From Cryobacterium sp. SO2 (GTDB lineage Bacteria > Actinomycetota > Actinomycetes > Actinomycetales > Microbacteriaceae): a stretch of DNA of 64,000 nt. The stretch covers positions 2,604,001-2,668,000 of the forward strand of contig NZ_CP117849.1 in assembly GCF_026151165.2 (NCBI RefSeq), given 5' to 3'. Shown here in pieces: positions 25,145 to 32,721 of this stretch. Positions within the stretch are counted from its first letter, which is position 1. Each line of letters starts with the position of its first letter. The translations under genes and the position numbers were made by a program. The notes under the pieces were generated by a model, which was not told where the DNA came from, did not search any database, and worked only from the letters and a program-made list of their open reading frames with translations.

Positions 25145-27193
25145 TTACTTGGCGGTCACCGTGAGGAGCGCGTCTCCGACGGCGACGTGGCCGGTGGCGG
25201 CTTGGTCGATGGAGCCGAACTTCTTCGGGTTGGTCACGAGCACCGGGGTGACCAGCGAGTAGCCGGCCTCTTCGATGATCGCGCGGTCGAAGGTCACCAG
25301 CGGGGTACCCGCCTCGACCCTGTCGCCGGCCTTGACCTTGACGTCAAAGCCCTTGCCGGCCAGGTTCACGGTGTCGATGCCCACGTGAATGAGCATTTCG
25401 ATGCCGCCGTCCAGCATCAGGCCGAAGGCGTGGCCGGTCGGCTGAGCGACCAGGACCTTGCCGGCGGCCGGTGCGAAGACGGTGTCACCGGTCGGGTCGA
25501 CGCCAACACCGAGTCCGACGATGCCCTTGCTGAACACGGGGTCCGGCACCTCATCGAGCGGAACGACGATGCCGGCGACCGGAGAACCGATCGTGGCGAG
25601 GACGGTGGCGACCAGTGTCGCCGTGCCGCCGCCGGCAGGTGCCGTGGCGGTAGCGGTGCTGGCGACAACCGGTGCCGCGACGGGAGTGACGGGAGCGTGC
25701 TTGGCGTCCTCCATGGCGGTGTCGGCGGCGAGCTGAGCGGCCGCTTCGGCCTTCTGCTCGGGCGACAGGTAGCCGGAGAGGATCACGAGGATCATCGCGG
25801 TGAAGAAGGATGCGGCAACGGCGATCGCGTACAGCGGGATGTTGTTGAACGCGGGGATGGTGAGCAGCGAGGTGAACACGAACGCGTTGGTCGTGACGCC
25901 ACCGCCGAGACCGATGATGACACCACCGACGAGGCAGCCGACGAGCATACGCGGGTAGATGCGCTTGTAGCGCAGGTGGATGCCGTAGAGAGACGGTTCG
26001 GAGATACCACCGAGGAGTCCCGCGGCGAGAGCACCCGATGCGGTCTGCTTCATTGCGCTGTTCTTGGCGCGGATGGCGAGGAACAGCACGCCGGCGGTCG
26101 CACCGAAGCAGGCGAAGTTCCAGGCGCCCATCGGGCCCTGGATGAAGTCATAGCCGAGGGACTGGATGTTGAGCAGCATCACGGCGTTCAGCGGCCAGTG
26201 CAGGCCCAGCGGAACCATGAACGGGTAGGCCAGCGGGATGACGATCGCGAAGATCAGCGGTGAGAAGTCGTTGATGGACTTGAGGAACTCGCCGATGGCC
26301 GCTCCGCCGAAGACGCCGATCGGGCCGATGAGGAAGGCCGTGACGGGGATCATGACGAGCATGCTCAGGAACGGCACGAAGATCAGCTGGACGCTGGCCG
26401 GGATGACCTTCTTCAGGCCCTTGGTGAGCAGGCCGAGAGCGGCCGCCATCAGCAGCGGCGGGAAGACCTGCGAGCTGTAGTCGGTGACGGTCAGCGGCAG
26501 GCCGAAGATCGACACAATGGCAGCCTTGCCGTCGAAGACGGTCTGGGCGCCGTCGGAGGCGGCCAGGGCGGAGAAGCCCGGCAGCATGACGACGGCCATG
26601 ATGCCGAAACCGACCCACGGGTCGGCGCCGAGGCGCTTGGAGGCGTTGTAGGCGACCATGAGCGGCAGGAAGACGAACACGCCCTGCCACATCAGGTTGA
26701 TGAAGGCCCAGCCGGGTTCGAGAGTGACGCCCGGTGCGTTCCAGGCGGGGATGACACCGAGGGTGGCCATCAGGGCCATGAAGGTGATGAAGAGCGAGGC
26801 GCCCAGCAGCGCGCCCAGGATCGGGCGGAAGGAGTCGGAGAGGACCTCGAAGAAGGTGTCGAGCCCGGCGAACTTTCCGCGGGGGCCCTTGGCACGTTCG
26901 GCGGCCTTGATGTCGTCGGCGCTTTTCTCGCCGCTGCCGATGTTCTTCATCGACGGGAGCGCGAGGATCTCATTGTACACGGTTTCGACAGCGCCACCGA
27001 TGACGACCTGGTAGCGGTCGCCGCTCTGCGGTACGGCGCCCAGGACGACCGGAATGGCCTCGACAACAGCCTGGTCGATCACAGATGCGTCCTTGAGCGT
27101 GAAGCGCAGGCGGGTCGCACAGTGAGTGAGGTGGACGACGTTTCCGGCCCCTCCAATGCTTTGGATAATGTCTCCAGCGGGTGTTGACGCCAC
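25145..27193 (-). CDS. PTS sugar transporter EIIBCA, beta-glucoside/sucrose/trehalose type
   Basis: A 682-residue fused phosphotransferase transporter. The EIIB domain has phosphocysteine C25 (HLTHCATRLRF). EIIC (about 105-490) has ten or so TM helices, including the GGISEPSLYGIHLRYKR motif. A Pro/Ala/Thr linker leads to EIIA with phosphohistidine H603 (IEMLIHVGIDTV). Domain order B-C-A is that of BglP/ScrA/TreP-like permeases. The GTG at 27193 follows AAAGGAGA. The sugar is not certain, since no hydrolase or antiterminator gene adjoins it; beta-glucoside, sucrose or trehalose are all possible. Confidence 0.9.
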   Translation of the reverse strand: MASTPAGDIIQSIGGAGNVVHLTHCATRLRFTLKDASVIDQAVVEAIPVVLGAVPQSGDRYQVVIGGAVETVYNEILALPSMKNIGSGEKSADDIKAAERAKGPRGKFAGLDTFFEVLSDSFRPILGALLGASLFITFMALMATLGVIPAWNAPGVTLEPGWAFINLMWQGVFVFLPLMVAYNASKRLGADPWVGFGIMAVVMLPGFSALAASDGAQTVFDGKAAIVSIFGLPLTVTDYSSQVFPPLLMAAALGLLTKGLKKVIPASVQLIFVPFLSMLVMIPVTAFLIGPIGVFGGAAIGEFLKSINDFSPLIFAIVIPLAYPFMVPLGLHWPLNAVMLLNIQSLGYDFIQGPMGAWNFACFGATAGVLFLAIRAKNSAMKQTASGALAAGLLGGISEPSLYGIHLRYKRIYPRMLVGCLVGGVIIGLGGGVTTNAFVFTSLLTIPAFNNIPLYAIAVAASFFTAMILVILSGYLSPEQKAEAAAQLAADTAMEDAKHAPVTPVAAPVVASTATATAPAGGGTATLVATVLATIGSPVAGIVVPLDEVPDPVFSKGIVGLGVGVDPTGDTVFAPAAGKVLVAQPTGHAFGLMLDGGIEMLIHVGIDTVNLAGKGFDVKVKAGDRVEAGTPLVTFDRAIIEEAGYSLVTPVLVTNPKKFGSIDQAATGHVAVGDALLTVTAK

Positions 27194-27301
27194 CTGGGTC
27201 TCCTTTTGGTGTAAATGCCAAGCGTGTGTTGCCACTTGGAACAACTCAACGCGAACCAGGATGGTCGGCTGAGAATCGCCTGTTAGGTTCTACAGACCGG
27301 T

Positions 27302-27312
27302 TGTAATTTACA
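27302..27312. promoter_or_regulatory. Possible operator of the PTS gene: TGTAA-T-TTACA
   Basis: A perfect odd palindrome is flanked by partly symmetric ACCG/CGGT arms, about 110 bp before the PTS start. A related TGTAAAT stretch lies near the start codon. A GntR- or LacI-type sugar regulator encoded elsewhere could bind here. The call is weak because the core is short. Confidence 0.33.
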
Positions 27313-27377
27313 CCGTCGGTGCAGGGTCATTGGTCCCGTCCGGTGGAGCGAAGCAGTATGCGAGCTGGTCAGAGCGT

Positions 27378-27404
27378 AAAAAAATGAGGGAACCCTCAGT
27401 TTTT
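27378..27404 (-). terminator. Short A/T-flanked hairpin, possible bidirectional terminator
   Basis: TGAGGG (27385-27390) and CCCTCA (27393-27398) pair across a very small loop. Seven A lie on the left and five T on the right, so both strands would show a T-tract. The stem is short, so it is a weaker terminator than the one at 27460-27496. It could also be a leader element of the PTS transcript. Confidence 0.4.
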
Positions 27405-27459
27405 CGCCGTCGCGGTCGTCGGCGCGTTGACCGGACACAACCCGGCGACCGGAGACAAC

Positions 27460-27496
27460 AAAAAATGAGGACCTCCGTCACCAGAGGTCCTCATTT
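27460..27496 (-). terminator. Rho-independent terminator of msrA
   Basis: A perfect 13-bp stem (27463-27475 with 27484-27496) with an 8-nt loop is followed on the minus strand by a run of T (complement of the A run at 27460-27465). It starts 15 bp after the msrA stop codon. It is one of the clearest intrinsic terminators in the window. Confidence 0.85.
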
Positions 27497-27510
27497 GGTG
27501 CCCGAGATCG

Positions 27511-28029
27511 TTAGCCGGCGACCTGTTCACGGCGCGGCAGCACCCAGCCCGGGCGCACGAAGTGGCAGGTGTAGCCGTTCGGGTAGTTCTGCAGGTAGTC
27601 CTGGTGCTCGGGCTCGGCCAACCAGAAGCCACCCAGCGGCTCGACCTCGGTCACGACCGGGCCCGGCCAGATGCCGGATGCGTCGACATCGGCGATGGTG
27701 TCCCTGGCGACGCGCTCCTGCTCGGCGTCGGCGAAGAAGATCGCCGAACGGTAGCTGCGACCGCGGTCATTGCCCTGGCGGTCCCTGGTCGACGGATCGT
27801 GGATCTGGAAGAAGAACTCCAGAAGTTCGCGAAAGCTGGTGCGCTCGGGGTCGAAGGTGATCTCGATCGCCTCGGCGTGGTCGCCGTGGTTCCGATAGGT
27901 CGCGTTCGGGGTGTCGCCGCCGGTATAGCCCACCCGGGTGGAGATGACTCCGTCGCGCTTCCGCACGAGTTCCTCGACGCCCCAGAAGCAGCCGCCTGCC
28001 AGTGTCGCCTTCTCAGTTGTTCCGCTCAT
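27511..28029 (-). CDS. msrA: Peptide-methionine (S)-S-oxide reductase MsrA
   Basis: A 172-residue MsrA, which reduces the S-epimer of methionine sulfoxide in proteins and protects against oxidative damage. Catalytic C14 lies in [25 protein letters not shown] and [13 protein letters not shown] are family blocks. The ATG at 28029 has a GAGGAGG ribosome-binding site, so the longer frame to 28182 is not used. A second Cys lies near the C-terminus ([10 protein letters not shown]) and could act in resolving. It is monocistronic, with a strong terminator. Confidence 0.95.
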   Translation of the reverse strand: MSGTTEKATLAGGCFWGVEELVRKRDGVISTRVGYTGGDTPNATYRNHGDHAEAIEITFDPERTSFRELLEFFFQIHDPSTRDRQGNDRGRSYRSAIFFADAEQERVARDTIADVDASGIWPGPVVTEVEPLGGFWLAEPEHQDYLQNYPNGYTCHFVRPGWVLPRREQVAG

Positions 28030-28167
28030 CGTGAGGCCTCCTCGTTCATGAACCGACCGCGGTGTCTTCCATGGTCGTCCGCTTGTGTCTAACGCCGGGA
28101 TACGTCGGCCTGTTCCAACGCTACTACCACGCACAGTCCGCTCACAGATTGACCCGAACGGGGGACC

Positions 28168-28196
28168 TTGTGAAGGTGACAAACGCTGGACATACT
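28168..28196 (+). promoter_or_regulatory. Candidate promoter of the polysaccharide cluster
   Basis: TTGTGA at 28168-28173 and CATACT at 28191-28196 are separated by 17 bp and point toward the first glycosyltransferase gene, leaving a leader of about 165 nt. It is a reasonable sigma-70 match but not a decisive one. Confidence 0.38.
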
Positions 28197-28198
28197 AC

Positions 28199-28224
28199 AA
28201 AAAAAGTGAGAATTTCTTCTCGCT
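28199..28224 (-). terminator. Hairpin with T-tract on the minus strand
   Basis: AGTGAGAA (28205-28212) and TTCTCGCT (28217-28224) form an 8-bp stem with one G:U-type pair around the loop TTTC. Read on the minus strand it is followed by seven T. No minus-strand gene ends here, so it may block antisense transcription. On the plus strand it would be a leader hairpin close to the start of the polysaccharide mRNA. Confidence 0.4.
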
Positions 28225-28369
28225 TCCTCACCCGGCCCCTCATCCCACCCCATTCCCCCCTCAACCAGCTCGAGGGGGAGGTTCGTGCCCTAGAGCCGCA
28301 CGGTTACCCCTATCGCCGTCGTGCTTGCCGCCCTACACACAGAGTTGCACCCACCCGAATGGAGCACAC

Positions 28370-29191
28370 GTGCGTATCTTCTCCGCGCCCCGATCATCGT
28401 CCCCGTCGTCCTTTTTCGATTCCCGTCCCCGCACCCCGCGCATCAGCATCGTCATTCCTACTCGCAATGAAGCCCGCAACCTTGAAGTGATCCTGACAAC
28501 CCTGCCCCCGGTTCACGAGGTGATCATTGTCGACGGCCACTCGGTGGACGGCACCTTGGACACCGCGCATCGCGTGCTGCCGAGCGCCATCACACTGACG
28601 CAGACCCGCCGGGGGAAGGGCAACGCCCTCTCCTGCGGTTTTGAGCGAGCGACCGGCGACATCATCGTCATGTTCGACGCCGACGGGTCCGCGGACGCGC
28701 GGGAGATCCCCCGTTTTGTGGACTCGCTGACAGCGGGAGCGGATTTCGCGAAGGGCAGCCGGTTTCGAGCCGGTGGCGGGAGTGAGGACATCACGCGTCT
28801 GCGCACAGCGGGCAACGCCGTGCTGAGCGGCATCGCGAATATTCTCCTGCGCGCTCGCTTCACCGATCTCTGTTATGGCTACAACGCCTTCTGGCGGGAC
28901 ATCCTGCCGATCCTGGACCTGCCGGCGGCGGGTGAGCCTGCACCGCACCTCATGAACTGGGGTGACGGTTTCGAGATTGAAACCCTGCTGAACTGCCGGG
29001 TCGCGAGAGCGGGCATCGTGGTGGAGGAAGTGCCGAGCATCGAACTGAACCGAATCCACGGAGTCAGCAATCTCAACGCGGTCAGCGACGGCCTGAGAGT
29101 GTTGCGGACGATCCTGGTGGAGACGCGCCGACGGTACCAGCCGCCAGCGGTGATCGCCGAGGTTGAGCCCGGGTCAGCGCTGGCCGCCTGA
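28370..29191 (+). CDS. Glycosyltransferase family 2 (polyprenyl-phosphate-sugar synthase-like)
   Basis: A 273-residue GT2 enzyme. The GT-A fold is marked by ISIVIPTRNEARNLEVIL, IIVDGHSVDGTLDTA and the nucleotide/metal motif IIVMFDADGSAD, followed by GADFAKGSRF. These resemble dolichol/undecaprenyl-phosphate glycosyltransferases. There is no C-terminal TM segment, so it is a soluble or peripheral type. The GTG at 28370 follows GGAG. It is the first gene of a plus-strand surface-polysaccharide cluster and may charge a lipid carrier; the donor sugar cannot be told. Confidence 0.85.
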   Translation: MRIFSAPRSSSPSSFFDSRPRTPRISIVIPTRNEARNLEVILTTLPPVHEVIIVDGHSVDGTLDTAHRVLPSAITLTQTRRGKGNALSCGFERATGDIIVMFDADGSADAREIPRFVDSLTAGADFAKGSRFRAGGGSEDITRLRTAGNAVLSGIANILLRARFTDLCYGYNAFWRDILPILDLPAAGEPAPHLMNWGDGFEIETLLNCRVARAGIVVEEVPSIELNRIHGVSNLNAVSDGLRVLRTILVETRRRYQPPAVIAEVEPGSALAA

Positions 29192-29213
29192 CACCCCGAC
29201 GACACCGACACCC

Positions 29214-30497
29214 ATGGGCACCGTGCCGAACTCACTCGTGTCCGCGACGACCAGCCGTATCGAGGCTGTCGTCGCCGACTATGAAACGACCACTCCTGAC
29301 GCATCCGCCAGCGCCATAATCGACGCGGCTGCGAACGCTCCCCGCGCGTGGATGCTTGTGCGGCGAGATGACGAACCGCTGGGCATTCTTGACTGTGCGA
29401 TCCCGGCAGGCGGTATCACCGCGCACTGGCTCCGGAACGCCGTCGTCGAGCGCTTCGGCAGCTCCGCATTCCCGCCGGACCCCGCCCGCCGCACGTTTTC
29501 CGCCGGGCGGGACGCTGCGTTGCCGTCCGCACCGGACATCACCGTCGTCGTCTGCACCAGGAACCGCCCCGATGACCTGGTGCGCTGTCTCGAATCCCTG
29601 ATCCGGATGACGTGTCCGAACTTCCGCATCCTGGTCGTCGACAACGCACCGGGCGACGACCGCACCCTGCACGCGGTGGCCGCAATCAGCTCACCTACAG
29701 TTCCCATCGACTATGTGGTCGCCCCCGTTCCCGGACTGTCGAACGCCCGCAACGTCGCGATGGCACGGGTGACGACCCCGCTGGTGGCCTGGCTCGACGA
29801 CGACGAAGTCGCCGACGAGCACTGGCTCGCCGAGATCGTGCGCGCGTTCGCCGACAGGCCGGGAGCCGCAGCCGTCTCCGGCCTCGTCGTGCCGGCCGAG
29901 CTTCGTACCCGCGCGCAGCTTCTGTTCGAGAGTTTCGGCGGGCACAGCAAGGGCCGCGGCGTGACTCCCGCCGTGTTCTCGCCCCAGGCTGATGCGCAGA
30001 GCCCGCTCTTCCCGCTGCCACCGTTCGGGGTCGGTGCCAACATGGCGTTCCGCACAGAGCACCTGCTGGCGCTCGGGGACTTCGACGCCGCGCTCGGCGC
30101 CGGCAGTCTGACGTTCGGCGGCGAGGACACCGAGATGTTCACCCGCCTGCTGCTCAGCGGCCGTGAGAGCACGTATCACCCAGCGGCCATCACGCGCCAC
30201 TACCACCGGCCGGACCTGCCCTCGCTCGAGCGCCAGATGTATGGCTACGGGGTCGGGCTCACCGCGTTCTACGCGAGCCTTCTCGTGCGTCAGCCTCGCC
30301 TCTTCGGTGCGCTGCTGCGACTCGCGCCGGCGGCGCTCCGCACGGTGATGCGCGGCGACAGTTCGCGCAACGCGGGAATCCCAGACGATTTCCCGCGCTC
30401 CTTCCTCCGTCGCAACCTCGTCGGAATGCTCAGGGGTCCGGTGGAGTACGCACGGGCGCGTCGGGTCGTGCGCCGAGGGACACCGTGTCCCAGGTGA
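29214..30497 (+). CDS. Glycosyltransferase family 2 with N-terminal extension
   Basis: A 427-residue protein. After an N-terminal region of about 105 residues without clear homology, a GT2 domain begins at ITVVVCTRNRPDDLVRCLESL. VVDNAPGDD and VAWLDDDEVADEHWL (DDD metal motif) follow, then GVGANMAFRTEHL and a C-terminal acceptor part (GGEDTEMFTRLLLSGR). This type extends polysaccharide chains. The ATG at 29214 is the best available start, but its ribosome-binding site is weak, and an earlier TTG at 29163 remains possible. Its 3' end overlaps the flippase start by 13 bp. Confidence 0.82.
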   Translation: MGTVPNSLVSATTSRIEAVVADYETTTPDASASAIIDAAANAPRAWMLVRRDDEPLGILDCAIPAGGITAHWLRNAVVERFGSSAFPPDPARRTFSAGRDAALPSAPDITVVVCTRNRPDDLVRCLESLIRMTCPNFRILVVDNAPGDDRTLHAVAAISSPTVPIDYVVAPVPGLSNARNVAMARVTTPLVAWLDDDEVADEHWLAEIVRAFADRPGAAAVSGLVVPAELRTRAQLLFESFGGHSKGRGVTPAVFSPQADAQSPLFPLPPFGVGANMAFRTEHLLALGDFDAALGAGSLTFGGEDTEMFTRLLLSGRESTYHPAAITRHYHRPDLPSLERQMYGYGVGLTAFYASLLVRQPRLFGALLRLAPAALRTVMRGDSSRNAGIPDDFPRSFLRRNLVGMLRGPVEYARARRVVRRGTPCPR

Positions 30498-31789
30498 CGG
30501 CGGGCCGAAAGTCGTTGGCCTCGCTGCGTGCCGGCGCGCGGGCGCACACCGACCTGTTGAGCAACTCCAGCCTCGTCGTGCTCACGACGGCAGCCAACGC
30601 CGCGCTCGGCTTCGTCTTCTGGATCGTCGCGGCCCGGTTCCTCACGGCTGATGTGGTCGGCATTGCCGCAGCAGCGATCTCGGCGACCACGCTCATCGGC
30701 ACGATCGGCATGTTCGGGATGGGCACCCTCCTCATCTCCTCGGTCGGAACGGTGTCGCGAGCGCTGGCCGGGCGCTTCATCGTCGCGGGCATCGCGATTG
30801 CCGGCATCGCCTCCTTCCTGGGCGGGCTTGGCTATGTGAGCCTGACCCCCGTGCTCTTCCCAGCGGTCGCGCAGAGCTCGCTTCTCGCGAACTCGCTCAT
30901 CGTGGTCGTGACAGTGCTCACCGCGATCGGCCTCGTTCTGGACGAGACCATCATCGGTCTGCTGTCGAGCGGGATCCAGCTCCTGCGCAACCTGGTCTTC
31001 GCCGCGGTCAAGCTCGCCTTGCTCGTCGTGCTCGCGCTCCTGGCCGGCTCCGCCCAGCCGGCCGTGCTCCTGGGCGCGTGGGCGATCGGGCTCGCGGTGT
31101 CACTGGTCGTGGCGGCCGCCCGGCTGCGATCGCTCGGTGTGCGGCTACTTGTCGCGCCTCGCCTGCCGAGCGCACGGATGGGCGGCGCAACCCTCGACCA
31201 CAATCTCCTCAATATCGCGCTCCTGGTGCCGACGGCCGGGCTCCCGCTCCTTGTCGCCGCAGGGTCAACGGCCGCCGGCACGGGCGCCTTCTACATCGCC
31301 TTCGCGATCGTGGGGCTCCTGAATGCGATTCCGAGTGCCTTCACGCTGTCGCTGTTCGCGGCCGGGGCGCGTGAGCCGGAGGCACTCGGCGCGAAGCTTC
31401 GCGTGAGCCTCGCGGCCTGCCTCGCGGTCGGCGTTCCGATGGCCGTCCTCATCGTCCTGCTCCGTGAGCCGGTGCTGCACCTCTTCGGGCCGTCCTATGC
31501 GGCCATGGCAGCCCCGGCCCTCGCCCTTCTCGCGGCGGCCTATCTGCCCCGTTTGGTGCCGTATCACTTCATCGCGATCGGACGGGTCGGCGGACGCATC
31601 CGTCGCACAGCCTGCATCGCCGCGATCGCGACGGTTGCGGAGCTCTGCGCCGCGTGGGCCGGGCTCAGGGTGGGCGGCCTCACCGGCCTCGCACTCTCTG
31701 TGCTGGTCGTCGTGACCCTCGAAGCGCTGGTGTTCCTGCCCACCGTCCTGGCCGCGGTGCGCAGCCGTCCCGCTCGGACGGTGATCTGA
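30485..31789 (+). CDS. Polysaccharide flippase-like membrane protein (MOP superfamily)
   Basis: A 434-residue integral membrane protein with about 12 TM helices, beginning LLSNSSLVVLTTAANAALGFVFWIVAARFLTADVVGIAAA. This is the typical opening of Wzx/RfbX-type lipid-linked oligosaccharide flippases. It should move lipid-linked repeat units to the outer face of the membrane. It starts with GTG inside the end of the preceding glycosyltransferase gene. Its stop shares one base with the next ATG (TGATG). The tight overlaps show one operon. Confidence 0.82.
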   Translation: MSQVTAGRKSLASLRAGARAHTDLLSNSSLVVLTTAANAALGFVFWIVAARFLTADVVGIAAAAISATTLIGTIGMFGMGTLLISSVGTVSRALAGRFIVAGIAIAGIASFLGGLGYVSLTPVLFPAVAQSSLLANSLIVVVTVLTAIGLVLDETIIGLLSSGIQLLRNLVFAAVKLALLVVLALLAGSAQPAVLLGAWAIGLAVSLVVAAARLRSLGVRLLVAPRLPSARMGGATLDHNLLNIALLVPTAGLPLLVAAGSTAAGTGAFYIAFAIVGLLNAIPSAFTLSLFAAGAREPEALGAKLRVSLAACLAVGVPMAVLIVLLREPVLHLFGPSYAAMAAPALALLAAAYLPRLVPYHFIAIGRVGGRIRRTACIAAIATVAELCAAWAGLRVGGLTGLALSVLVVVTLEALVFLPTVLAAVRSRPARTVI

Positions 31790-32721
31790 TGGCGCGGCGT
31801 GTCGAACAGGATGCCGTCACGCTGTACCTGATCGAGCGGCTCGGCAATCAGCTCTTCCAGTACGGAGCCGGCCTCGCTCAGGCCCGCCGTCTCGGCGTTC
31901 CCCTGTCGCTGAACCTGGCCTACTACCGGCACAAGCGGCCGATCCGGAAGAACTACGCGAAGACCTTCGAACTCGACGCGTTCGACCATGGCGCGACCAT
32001 CCCCGAGGACCCCCGCTTTCACCAGCATCCGGTGCTCGCTCTGCCTGCGGTTCCCACCGCACGGCTGTGGCACAACGCCATCTCGCCGCGGCTGCCGAGC
32101 TTCACTCCCCCGGTCTTCATGGAGCAGTCCCTCGACTACGACTGCCGAATCGACAGTGTCGAAGCCGGAACCACACTGATTGGTTTCTTCCAGTCGCTGC
32201 GGTACATCGACGCTGTCCTGCCCGAACTGCGGATGCGCATCCCGCGGCTCACCGCCCCGTCGCCCTGGTACGTCGAGACCACCGAACGCCTGGCCGCGGA
32301 ACAGGGCGCGATCCTGCTCAACGTGCGACGTTCGGACTACATGTTGGCCCAGAACCGGGCGATCCAAGGCGTTGTCGGGCGAGGGTATTACGCCAATTCC
32401 CTTCGGATGGCCCGTCGGCTGGGGTACGACGGGCCGGTCTACGTGGTCAGCGACTCCATCGACGTGGCCATGGCGGAGCTCGACGGGCTCGACGACCTCA
32501 TCCCGCTCGCCCCGCCGCCGGGCACGAAGCCGCTGGAGATCCTGCTCGCCGTCTCCCAGACCGACGCCCTGGTGATGGCCAACAGCACCTTCAGCTGGTG
32601 GGCCGGCGTGCTCGGCTCGCAGGAGAACCGTCTGGTCATCGCACCCCGGCCCTGGATGACCGCCGAACGCGACACCCACGATTTGTTCCCCACGGATTGG
32701 ATGACCCTTGGTCGCAGTTGA
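31789..32721 (+). CDS. GT11 family fucosyltransferase-like glycosyltransferase
   Basis: A 310-residue protein resembling alpha-1,2-fucosyltransferases. It shows the N-terminal LGNQLFQYGAGLAQARRLGVPL, NVRRSDYM at 178-185 (the GDP-fucose-binding HxRRxD motif, with Asn in place of the usual His) and the C-terminal NSTFSWWAGVLG. It would transfer fucose or a related deoxysugar from its GDP form. No GDP-fucose synthesis genes lie in the window, so donor supply must be elsewhere. The frame runs from the flippase stop into the next gene with a 14-bp overlap. Confidence 0.82.
   Translation: MARRVEQDAVTLYLIERLGNQLFQYGAGLAQARRLGVPLSLNLAYYRHKRPIRKNYAKTFELDAFDHGATIPEDPRFHQHPVLALPAVPTARLWHNAISPRLPSFTPPVFMEQSLDYDCRIDSVEAGTTLIGFFQSLRYIDAVLPELRMRIPRLTAPSPWYVETTERLAAEQGAILLNVRRSDYMLAQNRAIQGVVGRGYYANSLRMARRLGYDGPVYVVSDSIDVAMAELDGLDDLIPLAPPPGTKPLEILLAVSQTDALVMANSTFSWWAGVLGSQENRLVIAPRPWMTAERDTHDLFPTDWMTLGRS

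Larger units (their letters stand above)
27194..27510. other. 317-bp intergenic region between PTS and msrA
   Basis: There is no gene here. The PTS-proximal half holds the ribosome-binding site, an AT-rich promoter-like part and a small palindrome (27302-27312). The msrA-proximal half holds two hairpins (27378-27404 and 27460-27496), both of which carry a T-tract when read on the minus strand. Confidence 0.6.
28030..28369. other. 340-bp divergent intergenic region between msrA and the polysaccharide cluster
   Basis: No gene is supported. It holds a promoter candidate at 28168-28196, an A-tract-flanked hairpin at 28199-28224, and then a strongly pyrimidine-biased stretch (about 28225-28265) before the first glycosyltransferase. 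The first 100 bp should contain the msrA promoter, which I could not place. Confidence 0.5.

Noticed and set aside
27194..27410. BglG/LicT-type antiterminator leader for the PTS gene
   Set aside because: No BglG-family gene is adjacent, and I could not identify a ribonucleic antiterminator sequence overlapping the 27378-27404 hairpin. The hairpin may simply be a weak terminator.
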